13,184 bases of DNA from CAYPTI01 sp964413525 [NCBI: uncultured bacterium] (GTDB lineage: Bacteria; T1Sed10-126). The DNA lies in NCBI GenBank assembly GCA_964413525.1, contig CAYPTI010000018.1, positions 7,834 to 21,017 of the forward strand, in the 5' to 3' direction. The notes beneath the pieces were generated by a model. That model was given only the letters and a program-made list of their open reading frames with translations. It did not search any database and had not been told where the DNA came from. This document shows, in pieces, positions 1 through 6,945 of this stretch. Positions within the stretch are counted from its first letter, which is position 1. Every line of letters begins with the position of its first letter. A program made the position numbers and the translations under genes.

Positions 1-19
1 TTGGAGGAGACGACAACCC

Positions 20-937
20 GTGGATAAGACACCCGTGAGCGAATTTGAACTGCGGACGGACGGACGGGTTGACCGTGCTCTCGCCGGCCAGCTTCAGTAC
101 TCCCGCACCACCATCCAGGGCTGGATCCGCGAGGGAAGAGTCCGGGTGGACGGGGAGCAAATCAACGACAAGAGCCACGCCGTCGAAGCCGGGGACGTGG
201 CCCGGGTTGAATTTCCCGAACAGCAGTTTGATCCCGACCGGGCTCACCCCGAACCCGGCGAGGTCCCGGTCGTGCACGAGGACGACCACCTGATCGTCAT
301 CAACAAACCCCGCGATTTGGTGGTCCATCCGGCCGGGGGACATCCCGGGGGCACCCTGGCAAATCGATTGCTGTACCATTACCCGGACCTGTCCGAAGTG
401 GGGGAGTCCCACCGGGCGGGGATGGTTCACCGGCTGGACCGGGAGACCACCGGGATCATGCTGATCGCCCGAACCCAGCAGGCGTACGATACCCTTAAGA
501 AGCAGTTTGCTAACCGAACCGTCCGGAAGAAATATCGCACCGTCCTGGAAGGGGAATTAGAGGACGAACGGGTCCGGGTTCGGGTTCCCATCGGCCGCCA
601 CCCGGACAATTACTTGCTTCGGAAGGCCGATCCCGCCGGCAAACAGGCCGAAACGCTGGTCGACGTGGTGGCCCGCCACGATTACCGAACCGCCGCCTGG
701 TGCCGCCCGAAGACCGGCCGGACCCATCAGATCCGGGTTCACGCCCGGTACCTGGGGCATCCCGTGCTGGGAGACGAGAAGTACGGCACCATGACCTCCG
801 GCCGTCTGATGCTGCACGCGGAATCGATCACCGTCTCCCACCCCGGGTCCGGGGAGGATGTCACCTATGAAGCTCCGCCGCCCGAGGAGGTCTCGGAGAC
901 CTGGGACCGGACGGTGAATCCCTCCGAATCCGGCTGA
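20..937 (+). CDS. rluD: 23S rRNA pseudouridine synthase, RluA/RluD family
   Basis: Isomerises specific uridines of 23S rRNA to pseudouridine in the cytoplasm. The 305-residue protein has an N-terminal S4-type RNA-binding domain at about residues 15-75 and a pseudouridine synthase domain at about 85-290. Visible motifs are VINKPRDLVVHP (93-104), the catalytic motif HRLDRETTG (137-145) with catalytic Asp140, and GRTHQIRVH (233-241). The length fits the family (about 300-325 residues). The start is GTG, chosen because GGAGGAG at 3-9 lies 10 nt upstream. Family membership is clear. RluD, with target uridines in helix 69, is the most likely subtype because of the S4 domain, but the exact sites cannot be read from sequence. 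In Bacillota this gene often follows lspA, which would lie left of the window. The next gene begins 166 bp downstream. Confidence 0.9.
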   Translation: MDKTPVSEFELRTDGRVDRALAGQLQYSRTTIQGWIREGRVRVDGEQINDKSHAVEAGDVARVEFPEQQFDPDRAHPEPGEVPVVHEDDHLIVINKPRDLVVHPAGGHPGGTLANRLLYHYPDLSEVGESHRAGMVHRLDRETTGIMLIARTQQAYDTLKKQFANRTVRKKYRTVLEGELEDERVRVRVPIGRHPDNYLLRKADPAGKQAETLVDVVARHDYRTAAWCRPKTGRTHQIRVHARYLGHPVLGDEKYGTMTSGRLMLHAESITVSHPGSGEDVTYEAPPPEEVSETWDRTVNPSESG

Positions 938-1064
938 ATCACCGGGTCTGACCCAACCGGTCGATCCGGACGAACGTCGATCCATCCGAACCGCTCGAAT
1001 GTCGCTAATTCGCTAACTGGGATTCGGGCGTCGAAACAGATGTGACAGGTTTGACCATCATCGA

Positions 1065-1088
1065 TCGGCGCGGCATGGACCGCGCCGA
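1065..1088 (+). promoter_or_regulatory. Perfect 9-bp hairpin just upstream of the rph ribosome binding site
   Basis: TCGGCGCGG (1065-1073) and CCGCGCCGA (1080-1088) are perfect complements around the 6-nt loop CATGGA. No T-run follows, so it is not an ordinary intrinsic terminator. It ends two bases before the GGAGGA of rph and would stack beside the ribosome binding site in the mRNA. A role in translation control or as a 5' stabiliser is inference. Confidence 0.55.
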
Positions 1089-1090
1089 GT

Positions 1091-1096
1091 GGAGGA
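1091..1096 (+). promoter_or_regulatory. Ribosome binding site that fixes the rph start
   Basis: GGAGGA lies 7 nt before ATG 1104. It overlaps an in-frame GTG at 1089, which therefore cannot be the start. Confidence 0.85.
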
Positions 1097-1103
1097 CACC
1101 CGC

Positions 1104-1829
1104 ATGAGACCTGACGGACGAGAAAACGACGAACTGCGACCGGTGGAGATGGATCCGGAATTTATTATTTACCCCGAGGGATCGGTGCTGATTTCCACCG
1201 GCCGGACCCGGGTACTGTGCAACGCCTCGGTTCGGGAATCGCAGCCCCGGCACCTGGCCGACACCGGCCAGGGCTGGATCACCGCCGAGTACAGCATGCT
1301 TCCCCGTTCGGCTCCCCACCGACAGCTCCGGGAGGTGGTGAGGGGGAAACGGAAGGGCAGGACCCATGAGATTCAGCGACTCATCGGCCGCTCTCTGCGG
1401 GCGGTGGTGGAACTGAAACCCCTGGGCCAGCGGACCATCTGGGTGGACTGCGACGTCCTGCAGGCCGACGGCGGAACCCGGACCGCCTCGATCACGGGCG
1501 GCTACGTGGCCATGGAGATGGCCATCCACCACCTGCTGAGGAAGGACCGGATCGACGAAAACCCCATCAAGGACAGCCTCGCCGCCGTCAGCGTCGGCAA
1601 GGTCGACGACGAGATCATGCTGGACCTCTGCTACGAGGAGGACAACCGGGCTTCGGTGGACGCCAACATCGTCATGACCGGTTCGGGAGATCTGGTGGAA
1701 ATTCAGTCCTCCGGCGAGGAAGCCACCTTCACCCGCCAGGAACACCGGACCATGGTCGACCGGGCCTGGAAGGGCATCCAGGAATTGCAGGGACAACAGG
1801 AGGAGATTCTGGAGAACTACCGTGATTGA
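1104..1829 (+). CDS. rph: RNase PH (3'-5' phosphorolytic exoribonuclease)
   Basis: Trims extra nucleotides from the 3' end of tRNA precursors, and also acts in rRNA turnover, using inorganic phosphate to release nucleoside diphosphates; the family forms hexameric rings. The protein of 241 residues matches the usual 238-245. It starts with the family hallmark MRPDGR and contains GQGWITAEYSMLPR (55-68), GRTHEIQRLIGRSLRAV (85-101, with Arg86) and the phosphate-site segment QADGGTRTASITG (120-132, with Arg126). The DLCYEEDNRASVDANIVM block (174-191) carries conserved acidic residues of the active site. ATG 1104 is chosen over an in-frame GTG at 1089 because of the Shine-Dalgarno position and family N-termini. 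Its stop codon overlaps rdgB by 8 nt, so the two are cotranscribed and probably translationally coupled, an arrangement common in Bacillota. Confidence 0.96.
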   Translation: MRPDGRENDELRPVEMDPEFIIYPEGSVLISTGRTRVLCNASVRESQPRHLADTGQGWITAEYSMLPRSAPHRQLREVVRGKRKGRTHEIQRLIGRSLRAVVELKPLGQRTIWVDCDVLQADGGTRTASITGGYVAMEMAIHHLLRKDRIDENPIKDSLAAVSVGKVDDEIMLDLCYEEDNRASVDANIVMTGSGDLVEIQSSGEEATFTRQEHRTMVDRAWKGIQELQGQQEEILENYRD

Positions 1830-2442
1830 ACGGCTCCTGATCGCGACCTCCAACCTCGGTAAGTACCGGGAAATGGCCGGGGAACTGGAACCCCTGGGAC
1901 TCCCCGTGACGTCCCTCGAAGAAGAGGGGATCGCTCTGGATCGGCCCGAGTCCGGGGACACCTACCGGGAGAACGCCGCCATCAAGGCCCGGGAGGGGTT
2001 TGAGAAGAGCCGCCTGCCGTCCCTGGCCGATGATTCCGGCCTGGAGGTCGATGCACTGGGCGGTGAACCCGGGGTGTACTCCGATCGCTGGGCCGGCGAC
2101 GTCACCGCGAACGAACGGAATCGACTTCTGCTCGAACGATTGGAGGAGGCGTCGGGGGAGGAGCGGACCGCCCGGTTCGTGTGTGAGATGGTGCTGGTGG
2201 ATGAAGACGAGGTACGGTTCGGCACCCGGGGAGTCTGTGAGGGACGGATCGCGGAGGAACCCCGCGGGGACCGGGGCTTCGGCTACGACCCGATCTTCGA
2301 GGTCGAGGAGCGGGAGTTCCGGACCTTCGGCGAACTGGGATCCGACGTCAAACGAACCGTCAGTCACCGGGCCCGGGCCCTGGAGGCAATGATCGAGGAG
2401 CTGAAGCAGAGCTTTGAATCGGATCAGACATCGAATTCCTGA
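1822..2442 (+). CDS. rdgB: RdgB/HAM1 non-canonical purine NTP pyrophosphatase
   Basis: Hydrolyses dITP, ITP and XTP to monophosphates plus pyrophosphate, keeping deaminated purines out of DNA and RNA. The protein of 206 residues shows the family signatures: ATSNLGKYREM (8-18) for nucleotide binding, ENAAIKA (50-56), ADDSGLEVDALGGEPGVYS (69-87) with the catalytic and metal-binding acidic pair at 70-71, GFGYDPIF (152-159) and SHRARAL (181-187). The start is GTG 1822, with GGAG at 1811-1814 placed 7 nt upstream inside the end of rph. The last roughly 10 residues (polar, Ser and Gln rich) extend past the usual family end. The gene closes the rph-rdgB unit; a 474-bp structured gap follows. Confidence 0.95.
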   Translation: MIERLLIATSNLGKYREMAGELEPLGLPVTSLEEEGIALDRPESGDTYRENAAIKAREGFEKSRLPSLADDSGLEVDALGGEPGVYSDRWAGDVTANERNRLLLERLEEASGEERTARFVCEMVLVDEDEVRFGTRGVCEGRIAEEPRGDRGFGYDPIFEVEEREFRTFGELGSDVKRTVSHRARALEAMIEELKQSFESDQTSNS

Positions 2443-2487
2443 GCAAACTGGTTCGACTTTTATGCGGTAAGACTGCGGTGTTATCTC

Positions 2488-2621
2488 AAAGGAGCCGTGA
2501 TCCATTTCTGACTCATTCTCGTGGGCAGCAGCCCACTCCGAGGTTTGTATTTTCCGATTCAAGCTCCAAACCCGGCTTCGGAAAATACAAAAAACCGCCG
2601 GAAACGGATCACGGCTCCTTT
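2488..2621. repeat. 134-bp nested palindrome with 16-bp perfect terminal inverted repeats
   Basis: The arms AAAGGAGCCGTGATCC (2488-2503) and GGATCACGGCTCCTTT (2606-2621) are perfect complements. After one mismatch, pairing continues for six more positions (2505-2510 with 2599-2604, one G-T). Inside are two further perfect hairpins: GTGGGC/GCCCAC (2521-2526 with 2531-2536, loop AGCA) and TTTGTATTTTCCGA/TCGGAAAATACAAA (2544-2557 with 2578-2591, 20-nt loop). The whole would fold as a three-way junction in RNA or extrude as a branched cruciform in DNA. Terminal inverted repeats, small size and absence of coding sequence suit a MITE, but I see no target-site duplication next to it. A structured RNA is the alternative. 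Confidence 0.7.
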
Positions 2622-2678
2622 CCCGTAGCACTCGTCGTACCGTAAAGTCGGAATGGAGAATGCCTTTCGGGCCAGGAT

Positions 2679-2689
2679 GCTAGTATGAT
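2679..2689 (+). promoter_or_regulatory. Possible extended -10 promoter element for alaS
   Basis: TGC followed by TAGTATGAT contains TATGAT (2684-2689), five of six matches to the sigma-A -10 consensus. No good -35 box lies 16-18 nt upstream. If used, transcription would start near 2696, just at the first leader hairpin, and give a leader of about 220 nt. Confidence 0.3.
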
Positions 2690-2719
2690 TACCGAACCAT
2701 TTTTGTTGCACGAACTGTT

Positions 2720-2743
2720 CGGATCGCATGTTTCTGCGATCCG
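2720..2743 (+). promoter_or_regulatory. Perfect 9-bp hairpin in the alaS leader
   Basis: CGGATCGCA (2720-2728) pairs with TGCGATCCG (2735-2743) around loop TGTTTC. Its first three bases are also the end of a competing stem, CCGAAC (2692-2697) with GTTCGG (2717-2722), so the two cannot form together. No T-run follows. Confidence 0.5.
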
Positions 2744-2797
2744 TTATCCGGTCGGGTGATGGATACGACTCAGCAGACAGCCGGTTGAAATGTGTTA

Positions 2798-2828
2798 GGA
2801 CGGGGGTACGGCGGTGCCCCCATCGTCC
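2798..2828 (+). promoter_or_regulatory. Candidate antiterminator hairpin in the alaS leader
   Basis: GGACG (2798-2802) pairs with CGTCC (2824-2828). GGGGTAC (2803-2809) pairs with GTGCCCC (2814-2820, one G-T), with loop GGCG and a 3-nt bulge CAT at 2821-2823. The 3' arm is shared with the terminator stem that follows, so the two are mutually exclusive. The segment 2800-2813 matches the T-box consensus AGGGTGGTACCGCG at 11 of 14 positions by eye, but the TGG core reads GGG. An antiterminator role is inferred from the geometry. Confidence 0.45.
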
Positions 2829-2851
2829 GGTCCGGCGGGCGGTTATTTTTT
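2822..2851 (+). terminator. Candidate intrinsic terminator (attenuator) 66 nt before alaS
   Basis: ATCGTCCG (2822-2829) pairs with CGGGCGGT (2836-2843) around loop GTCCGG, eight pairs including two G-T. The run TTATTTTTT (2843-2851) follows at once. A terminator this close upstream of a start codon is typical of attenuated aminoacyl-tRNA synthetase genes. Confidence 0.55.
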
Positions 2852-2916
2852 AATCCGGACAAAAAATTTACACTGTACGTTTGGCTACTTCACGTAAACG
2901 AAGGATGTTGGTTCCG

Positions 2917-5565
2917 ATGAAGGCCGATGAAATCCGCCGCCGGTTTCTGGACTATTTCCGGGAGCAGGACCACCGCGTTGTGGACAGCGATCCCCTGCTT
3001 CCCTCCGATCCGGATCTACTGTTCACGATCGCCGGCATGGTTCCCTTCAAGCCCTACTTCCTGGGGGAGGAAACCCCGCCTCACCCTCGGCTGACCAGCT
3101 CCCAGAAGTGCCTGCGGACCACCGACATCGAGGAGGTCGGCCGGACCGACCGGCACCTGACCTTCTTCGAGATGCTGGGCAACTTCAGTTTCGGCGACTA
3201 CTTCAAAGCGGGTGCGATTGAGTTTGGCTGGGAATTTCTGACCGAGCGGTTGGACGTCGACCCGGATCGGCTCTGGATTACGGTCTTTCAGGGGGAGGAG
3301 GAACTTCCCCGGGACGAGGAAAGTTTCGATCTCTGGCGAGAGGCCGTGGGGGTGCCCGCGGAGCGAATTCTGGAGCTGGGAAGCAAGGAAAACTTCTGGG
3401 CCATGGGGGAGACCGGTCCCTGCGGTCCCTGCAGCGAGATTCACTACGACCGGGAGTCCGTCGACGGGGACCCCGGATCGGTTCGAGAAGCCATCCTCTC
3501 CGGCGACGACCGGATGGTGGAGCTGTGGAACCTCGTGTTCATGCAGTACAACCGGTCCGGGTCCGGGGACCTGGAGCCGCTGCCCGATCCCTGCATCGAC
3601 ACGGGCATGGGCCTGGAGCGGGTGGCCAGCGTCCTGCAGGGGGTTCCCGGTCCGTTCGAGACGGATCTGTTCCAGCCCCTGATGGAATCGATCCGATCCC
3701 GGGCGGAGCTCGACGGTACCGACCTTGCCCCTCGACAGCGCGCTTCCCTGCGGGTGGTGGCGGATCACCTGCGGTCCGTTTGTTTTCTGCTGGCCGAGGG
3801 ACTGGTGCCGGGCAACGAGGGGCGCGGCTACGTACTGCGGCGGTTGATCCGGCGGGCGGTGCTTCGCGGTCGGGACCTGGATATCAGGGACGTGTTCCTC
3901 CAGGACCTGGTGTCCACGGTGCAGGAGGTCATGGGGGAGGCCTACCCGGAGCTTCACGAACAGGAGGACCTGATCAGGCAGCGGCTCAAGAACGAGGAGG
4001 AACAATTCCTGCGCACCATCGACCGGGGGTTGAGCGAACTGGAGCAGCGGATCGAGCGGCTGAAGGAGGAGGACCGGGAAACCATGCCCGGGGAGGAAGT
4101 CTTTGAACTGTACGAGACTCACGGGTTCCCGGTGGAGATGACCCGCGATCTGCTGCGGGAGGAGGGACTCGACTTCGACGAGGGGGAAGTGGAGGAAGCT
4201 CGCGAACGTCATCGACGGGAAAGTAGTTCGCTGGAGGAAAAGACGGATAAAATTTTTGATGGAATTAAATTGATGGCACTTGCAGAAGATGAAACCGAGT
4301 TCACCGGATACGATCGGTTGACGGACGAGGCGGAGGTCGTGGGGCTGTTTGACGAGGAGGGCGAGTCGGTGGAGGAGCTTCCTCCGGAGGCCCAGGGAGT
4401 CGTGGTACTGGATCGAACTCCCTTCTACCCCGAAGGGGGCGGGCAGGTCGGGGATCGGGGGTCGATCAACGGGTTTGAGGTCAAGGACACCCAACAACGG
4501 CAGGGGCTGATCCTTCACGAGGGGACGGCCACCGCGGGCATCAAGCTCGGGGATACGGTGGAGGCAGAGGTCAAACGGGAGCACCGACGGCCCACCATGC
4601 GTCATCACACGGCCACCCACCTGCTGCAGGCGGCGCTTCGTCGAGAAGTCGGAGACGAGGTGATGCAGGACGGCAGCCTCGTCGACCCCGACCACCTGCG
4701 GTTCGACTTCACGCTTACCCGGGGACTCACCGACGATGAGCTGAAAGACGTTGAAGAACAGGTGAACGAATGGATCTACGACGAATTGCCCGTGCGGGCG
4801 GAGGAAATGTCCCGCCGGGAGGCCGATGAGCGGGGGGCGCTGGCCTTCTTCGGGGAACACTACGGGGAAGAGGTCCGGGTGGTGGAGATGGGGGACGTGA
4901 GCGTCGAACTGTGCGGCGGGACCCACCTGGACAACACCGGCGAACTGGGTCTGTTTACCATCACGAACGAAACCGCCGTGTCGGCGGGGGTTCGCCGGAT
5001 CGAGGCTCGGGCCGGAGAGCGGGCTTACCAACAGTTAAGTCGTCTTCGAGATCAGCTTGAAAAGATAACGAAGCAGGCCGGAGTCCAGAGTCCCCGGGAG
5101 CTGGAGGACCGGCTCCGATCCATGCGCGAAACCATCGACGAATACGAGGACCGCATCGAACAGCTCCGTCACCAGCAGAGTTCTACCGGCGCCGAAGAAC
5201 TGCTCGATCGGGCCCGGAAGGTCGGCCCGGCCCAGGTTCTGCTGGAGGAATTCGACAATTTCGATCAGGATGCCCTGAAGCAGACCCTGGACCGGGTCAA
5301 GCAGCGGCTCGACGAGGGCGTGGTGCTGTTCATCAACCGTTCCGACGGAGCCGTTCAGCTTCTGCTGGGGGTCACCGACGGACTGACGGACGTGGTCGAC
5401 GCCGGCGAGTGGATTCGGGACCTCGGGGACGTGATCGGCGGCGGCGGAGGCGGCCGGTCGGACTTCGCCCAGGCCGGCGGATCCCGGGTGGATCGGATCG
5501 ACGACCTCAGGCAGATGTTTGAAGACCGGCTGGAGTCCGTCCTTGGGTCGGCTGCTGGGGATTGA
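2917..5565 (+). CDS. alaS: Alanyl-tRNA synthetase
   Basis: Charges tRNA-Ala with alanine and clears mischarged Ser and Gly. The protein of 882 residues is close to the E. coli length. The class II catalytic domain opens with ADEIRRRFLDYF and includes LFTIAGMVPFKPYFLG, QKCLRTTDIEEVG, the GPCGPCSEIHYD segment and GMGLERVASVLQG at about 229-241. The editing domain has the zinc-site motifs HHTATH (563-568) and CGGTH (666-670). A coiled coil at about 690-765 precedes the C-Ala/DHHA1 domain, which contains GGGGGGRSDFAQAGG. The family N-terminus favours ATG 2917, with AAGGA at 2901-2905 lying 11 nt upstream; ATG 2905 and TTG 2881 are in frame but lack a better ribosome site. Expression is probably attenuated (see leader). 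The end overlaps ruvX. A local AT-rich patch lies near 4245-4290. Bacterial, not archaeal, type. Confidence 0.97.
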   Translation: MKADEIRRRFLDYFREQDHRVVDSDPLLPSDPDLLFTIAGMVPFKPYFLGEETPPHPRLTSSQKCLRTTDIEEVGRTDRHLTFFEMLGNFSFGDYFKAGAIEFGWEFLTERLDVDPDRLWITVFQGEEELPRDEESFDLWREAVGVPAERILELGSKENFWAMGETGPCGPCSEIHYDRESVDGDPGSVREAILSGDDRMVELWNLVFMQYNRSGSGDLEPLPDPCIDTGMGLERVASVLQGVPGPFETDLFQPLMESIRSRAELDGTDLAPRQRASLRVVADHLRSVCFLLAEGLVPGNEGRGYVLRRLIRRAVLRGRDLDIRDVFLQDLVSTVQEVMGEAYPELHEQEDLIRQRLKNEEEQFLRTIDRGLSELEQRIERLKEEDRETMPGEEVFELYETHGFPVEMTRDLLREEGLDFDEGEVEEARERHRRESSSLEEKTDKIFDGIKLMALAEDETEFTGYDRLTDEAEVVGLFDEEGESVEELPPEAQGVVVLDRTPFYPEGGGQVGDRGSINGFEVKDTQQRQGLILHEGTATAGIKLGDTVEAEVKREHRRPTMRHHTATHLLQAALRREVGDEVMQDGSLVDPDHLRFDFTLTRGLTDDELKDVEEQVNEWIYDELPVRAEEMSRREADERGALAFFGEHYGEEVRVVEMGDVSVELCGGTHLDNTGELGLFTITNETAVSAGVRRIEARAGERAYQQLSRLRDQLEKITKQAGVQSPRELEDRLRSMRETIDEYEDRIEQLRHQQSSTGAEELLDRARKVGPAQVLLEEFDNFDQDALKQTLDRVKQRLDEGVVLFINRSDGAVQLLLGVTDGLTDVVDAGEWIRDLGDVIGGGGGGRSDFAQAGGSRVDRIDDLRQMFEDRLESVLGSAAGD
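5532..5535 (+). promoter_or_regulatory. Ribosome binding site that fixes the ruvX start
   Basis: GGAG lies 7 nt before TTG 5543, inside the last codons of alaS. It favours this start over the longer in-frame TTG at 5519. Confidence 0.7.
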
Positions 5566-5953
5566 TCCGGGGGTCCGGCGCGTCGGACTGGCCCTCACGG
5601 ACGAAACCGGAACCCTCGCCACGCCGCTCCGGATCGTCGATCGGGATGAAGAATCCCTGTCCGGGGTGCTGGAGGAACTCCTCGCGGAGCGGGACGTGGA
5701 GCTGCTGGTCGTCGGGTACCCCGATCCGCTGAAGACCGACGAGAACGAACGGACGCGCCAGGTCGACCGGTTCCTCCGGACCGAGGTTGAACCGCTGGGG
5801 ATCGCCTACGAAACGATTTCCGAGCGTTACACCACCTCCATGGCCGAGACCCTCCGCCGGCTCCGGGAGGATCCGGAGGCCGCCGGGGACGACCAGGCGG
5901 CCGCCCTCATTCTCGAACAGTTCCTGAACCGCCGCCGGATGAACGACTCGTGA
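5543..5953 (+). CDS. ruvX: RuvX/YqgF family Holliday-junction resolvase-like nuclease
   Basis: RNase H-fold nuclease linked to 16S rRNA 5'-end maturation in E. coli and proposed as a Holliday junction resolvase. The protein of 136 residues matches the family (about 138). Visible are GIDPGVRRVGLALTDE (6-21, with Asp8), VVGYPDPLKTDENERT (56-71), SERYTT (93-98) and DDQAAALILEQFL (117-129). The family usually reads DER[LF][TS]T where this has SERYTT, and a Gly-containing loop after VVGxP is replaced by KTDENE; the acidic residues Asp8, Glu94 and Asp117/118 are kept. The start is TTG 5543 in the 3' end of alaS, a 23-nt overlap implying coupling. In many Bacillota ireB sits between alaS and ruvX; it is absent here. 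Confidence 0.88.
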   Translation: MGRLLGIDPGVRRVGLALTDETGTLATPLRIVDRDEESLSGVLEELLAERDVELLVVGYPDPLKTDENERTRQVDRFLRTEVEPLGIAYETISERYTTSMAETLRRLREDPEAAGDDQAAALILEQFLNRRRMNDS

Positions 5954-6945
5954 ACTGGAAGCATGTTCCTCTGTTCCTGATCGGGGCGGGGGTCTTCCTG
6001 ATCGTGGCCGGGTTCGGAGGGGTGACCTACTGGCTGGACCGGCCGGTTCGGCTGCAGGAGTCCGTCTACGCCGAAATTAAACCCGGGATGTCGGGGCGGG
6101 ACATCGGTCGGGTGCTTCAGCAACGGGGCGTGCTCACGGACGTGGAGGAGTTCCGGTGGGCCCTTTGGATCATGCGGGCTGAACGGGACCTGAAGGTCGG
6201 CCGGTTCCGGTTGAATCCACCCCTGACCCGGCGCCAGCTGGTCCGGCGGTTGACCTCGGGCCATTCTCAGACACGGCGGGTCCGGATTCTTGAAGGCTGG
6301 CCCTCCTGGCGGGTGTACGGGGAGCTCGCTGAGCAACTTGATTACGAACCGGAGGACTTCCAGCGGTTCCACGCGGACGAGGAGTTTCTGGAGAGGGTGG
6401 GGGTTCCCGGCCCGACCCTGGAAGGGTACCTGTTTCCCGACACCTACCGCATTTCGCTGGCTTCGACGCCCGAGGACGTGTTGTCCCGGCTGGTTGATCG
6501 GTTTTACGAAGTTGCGAACTGGATGGAACTGGAACGCCGGGCCGAAGAACAGGGACTCACCCTGGACGAGGCCGTGCGTCTGGCATCAATCATCGAACGG
6601 GAGGGCACCCTGGACAAGGAACTGCCCACGATCAGCGCCGTGTTTCACGAGCGCCTGGACCGGGGAATGAACCTGCAGGCCGACCCGACCGTTCTGTACG
6701 CTTACCGGGACTTTTCCCGTCCCCTGACCTGGACGGATCTTGAGGTTGAATCCCCGTACAATACCTACCGTAACCGGGGACTGCCCCCCGGGGCCATCAG
6801 CAACCCGGGTCGCCGGTCCCTCGAAGCGGCGGTGGCTCCGGCGGATGTCTCCTACCTGTATTTCTTCGCCCGGGGGGACGGGTCCCACGCTTTCAGCAAG
6901 ACCCTTGAGGAGCACCGCCGTTCCATCCGACAATACAGGGATTGA
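5950..6945 (+). CDS. mltG: MltG endolytic murein transglycosylase
   Basis: Membrane-anchored lytic transglycosylase that cleaves nascent glycan strands and is thought to terminate their polymerisation. The 331-residue protein has a short cytoplasmic start, one membrane helix at about 6-28, and then an extracellular YceG domain with a LysM-like N-terminal part (about 35-105). Catalytic-domain motifs are LEGYLFPDTY (157-166), LASIIERE (211-218) with the likely catalytic Glu216 (equivalent to E. coli Glu218), LQADPTVLYAY (242-252) and SPYNTYRNRGLPPGAISNPG (268-287). The GTG start shares GTGA with the ruvX stop, a 4-nt overlap. It ends the alaS-ruvX-mltG unit; only a weak terminator candidate (CGGG/CCCG, then ATTTTT, about 6994-7015) follows. 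Confidence 0.95.
   Translation: MNWKHVPLFLIGAGVFLIVAGFGGVTYWLDRPVRLQESVYAEIKPGMSGRDIGRVLQQRGVLTDVEEFRWALWIMRAERDLKVGRFRLNPPLTRRQLVRRLTSGHSQTRRVRILEGWPSWRVYGELAEQLDYEPEDFQRFHADEEFLERVGVPGPTLEGYLFPDTYRISLASTPEDVLSRLVDRFYEVANWMELERRAEEQGLTLDEAVRLASIIEREGTLDKELPTISAVFHERLDRGMNLQADPTVLYAYRDFSRPLTWTDLEVESPYNTYRNRGLPPGAISNPGRRSLEAAVAPADVSYLYFFARGDGSHAFSKTLEEHRRSIRQYRD

Larger units (their letters stand above)
2443..2916 (+). other. 474-bp non-coding region between rdgB and alaS
   Basis: No convincing gene lies here. From left to right it holds a weak terminator-like stem just after rdgB, the nested palindrome at 2488-2621, a possible extended -10 box at about 2679-2689, two overlapping hairpins (2692-2743), a pair of mutually exclusive hairpins ending in a T-run (2798-2851), and an A/T-rich stretch with a TTTTTT/AAAAAA inverted repeat (2845-2867). 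Local GC is lower than in the flanking genes. Confidence 0.8.

Noticed and set aside
1089-1103. GTG at 1089 as the rph start
   Set aside because: The only nearby Shine-Dalgarno (1091-1096) lies downstream of this codon, and RNase PH proteins start at the MRPDGR-type motif encoded from 1104.
2431-2461. Intrinsic terminator after rdgB (TCGAA/TTCGA then CTTTT)
   Set aside because: The stem is only 5 bp plus two G-T pairs with a large loop and four Ts; too weak to list.
2711-2721. LexA box at CGAACTGTTCG
   Set aside because: Gram-positive LexA sites need four bases between CGAAC and GTTCG; here there is one.
2759-2788. A 9-codon ORF (MDTTQQTAG) in the alaS leader as an alanine-rich attenuation peptide
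   Set aside because: It has a single Ala codon and no good ribosome site, so classical peptide attenuation is not supported.
2640-2880. Canonical T-box riboswitch for alaS
   Set aside because: The TGGN core is not intact and no Stem I with specifier loop could be drawn; only a T-box-like antiterminator region is claimed.
3016-5031. Long antisense open frame opposite alaS
   Set aside because: It lies wholly on the complementary strand of a certain gene, encodes low-complexity Pro/His/Leu-rich sequence without recognisable motifs, and is expected in GC-rich coding DNA.
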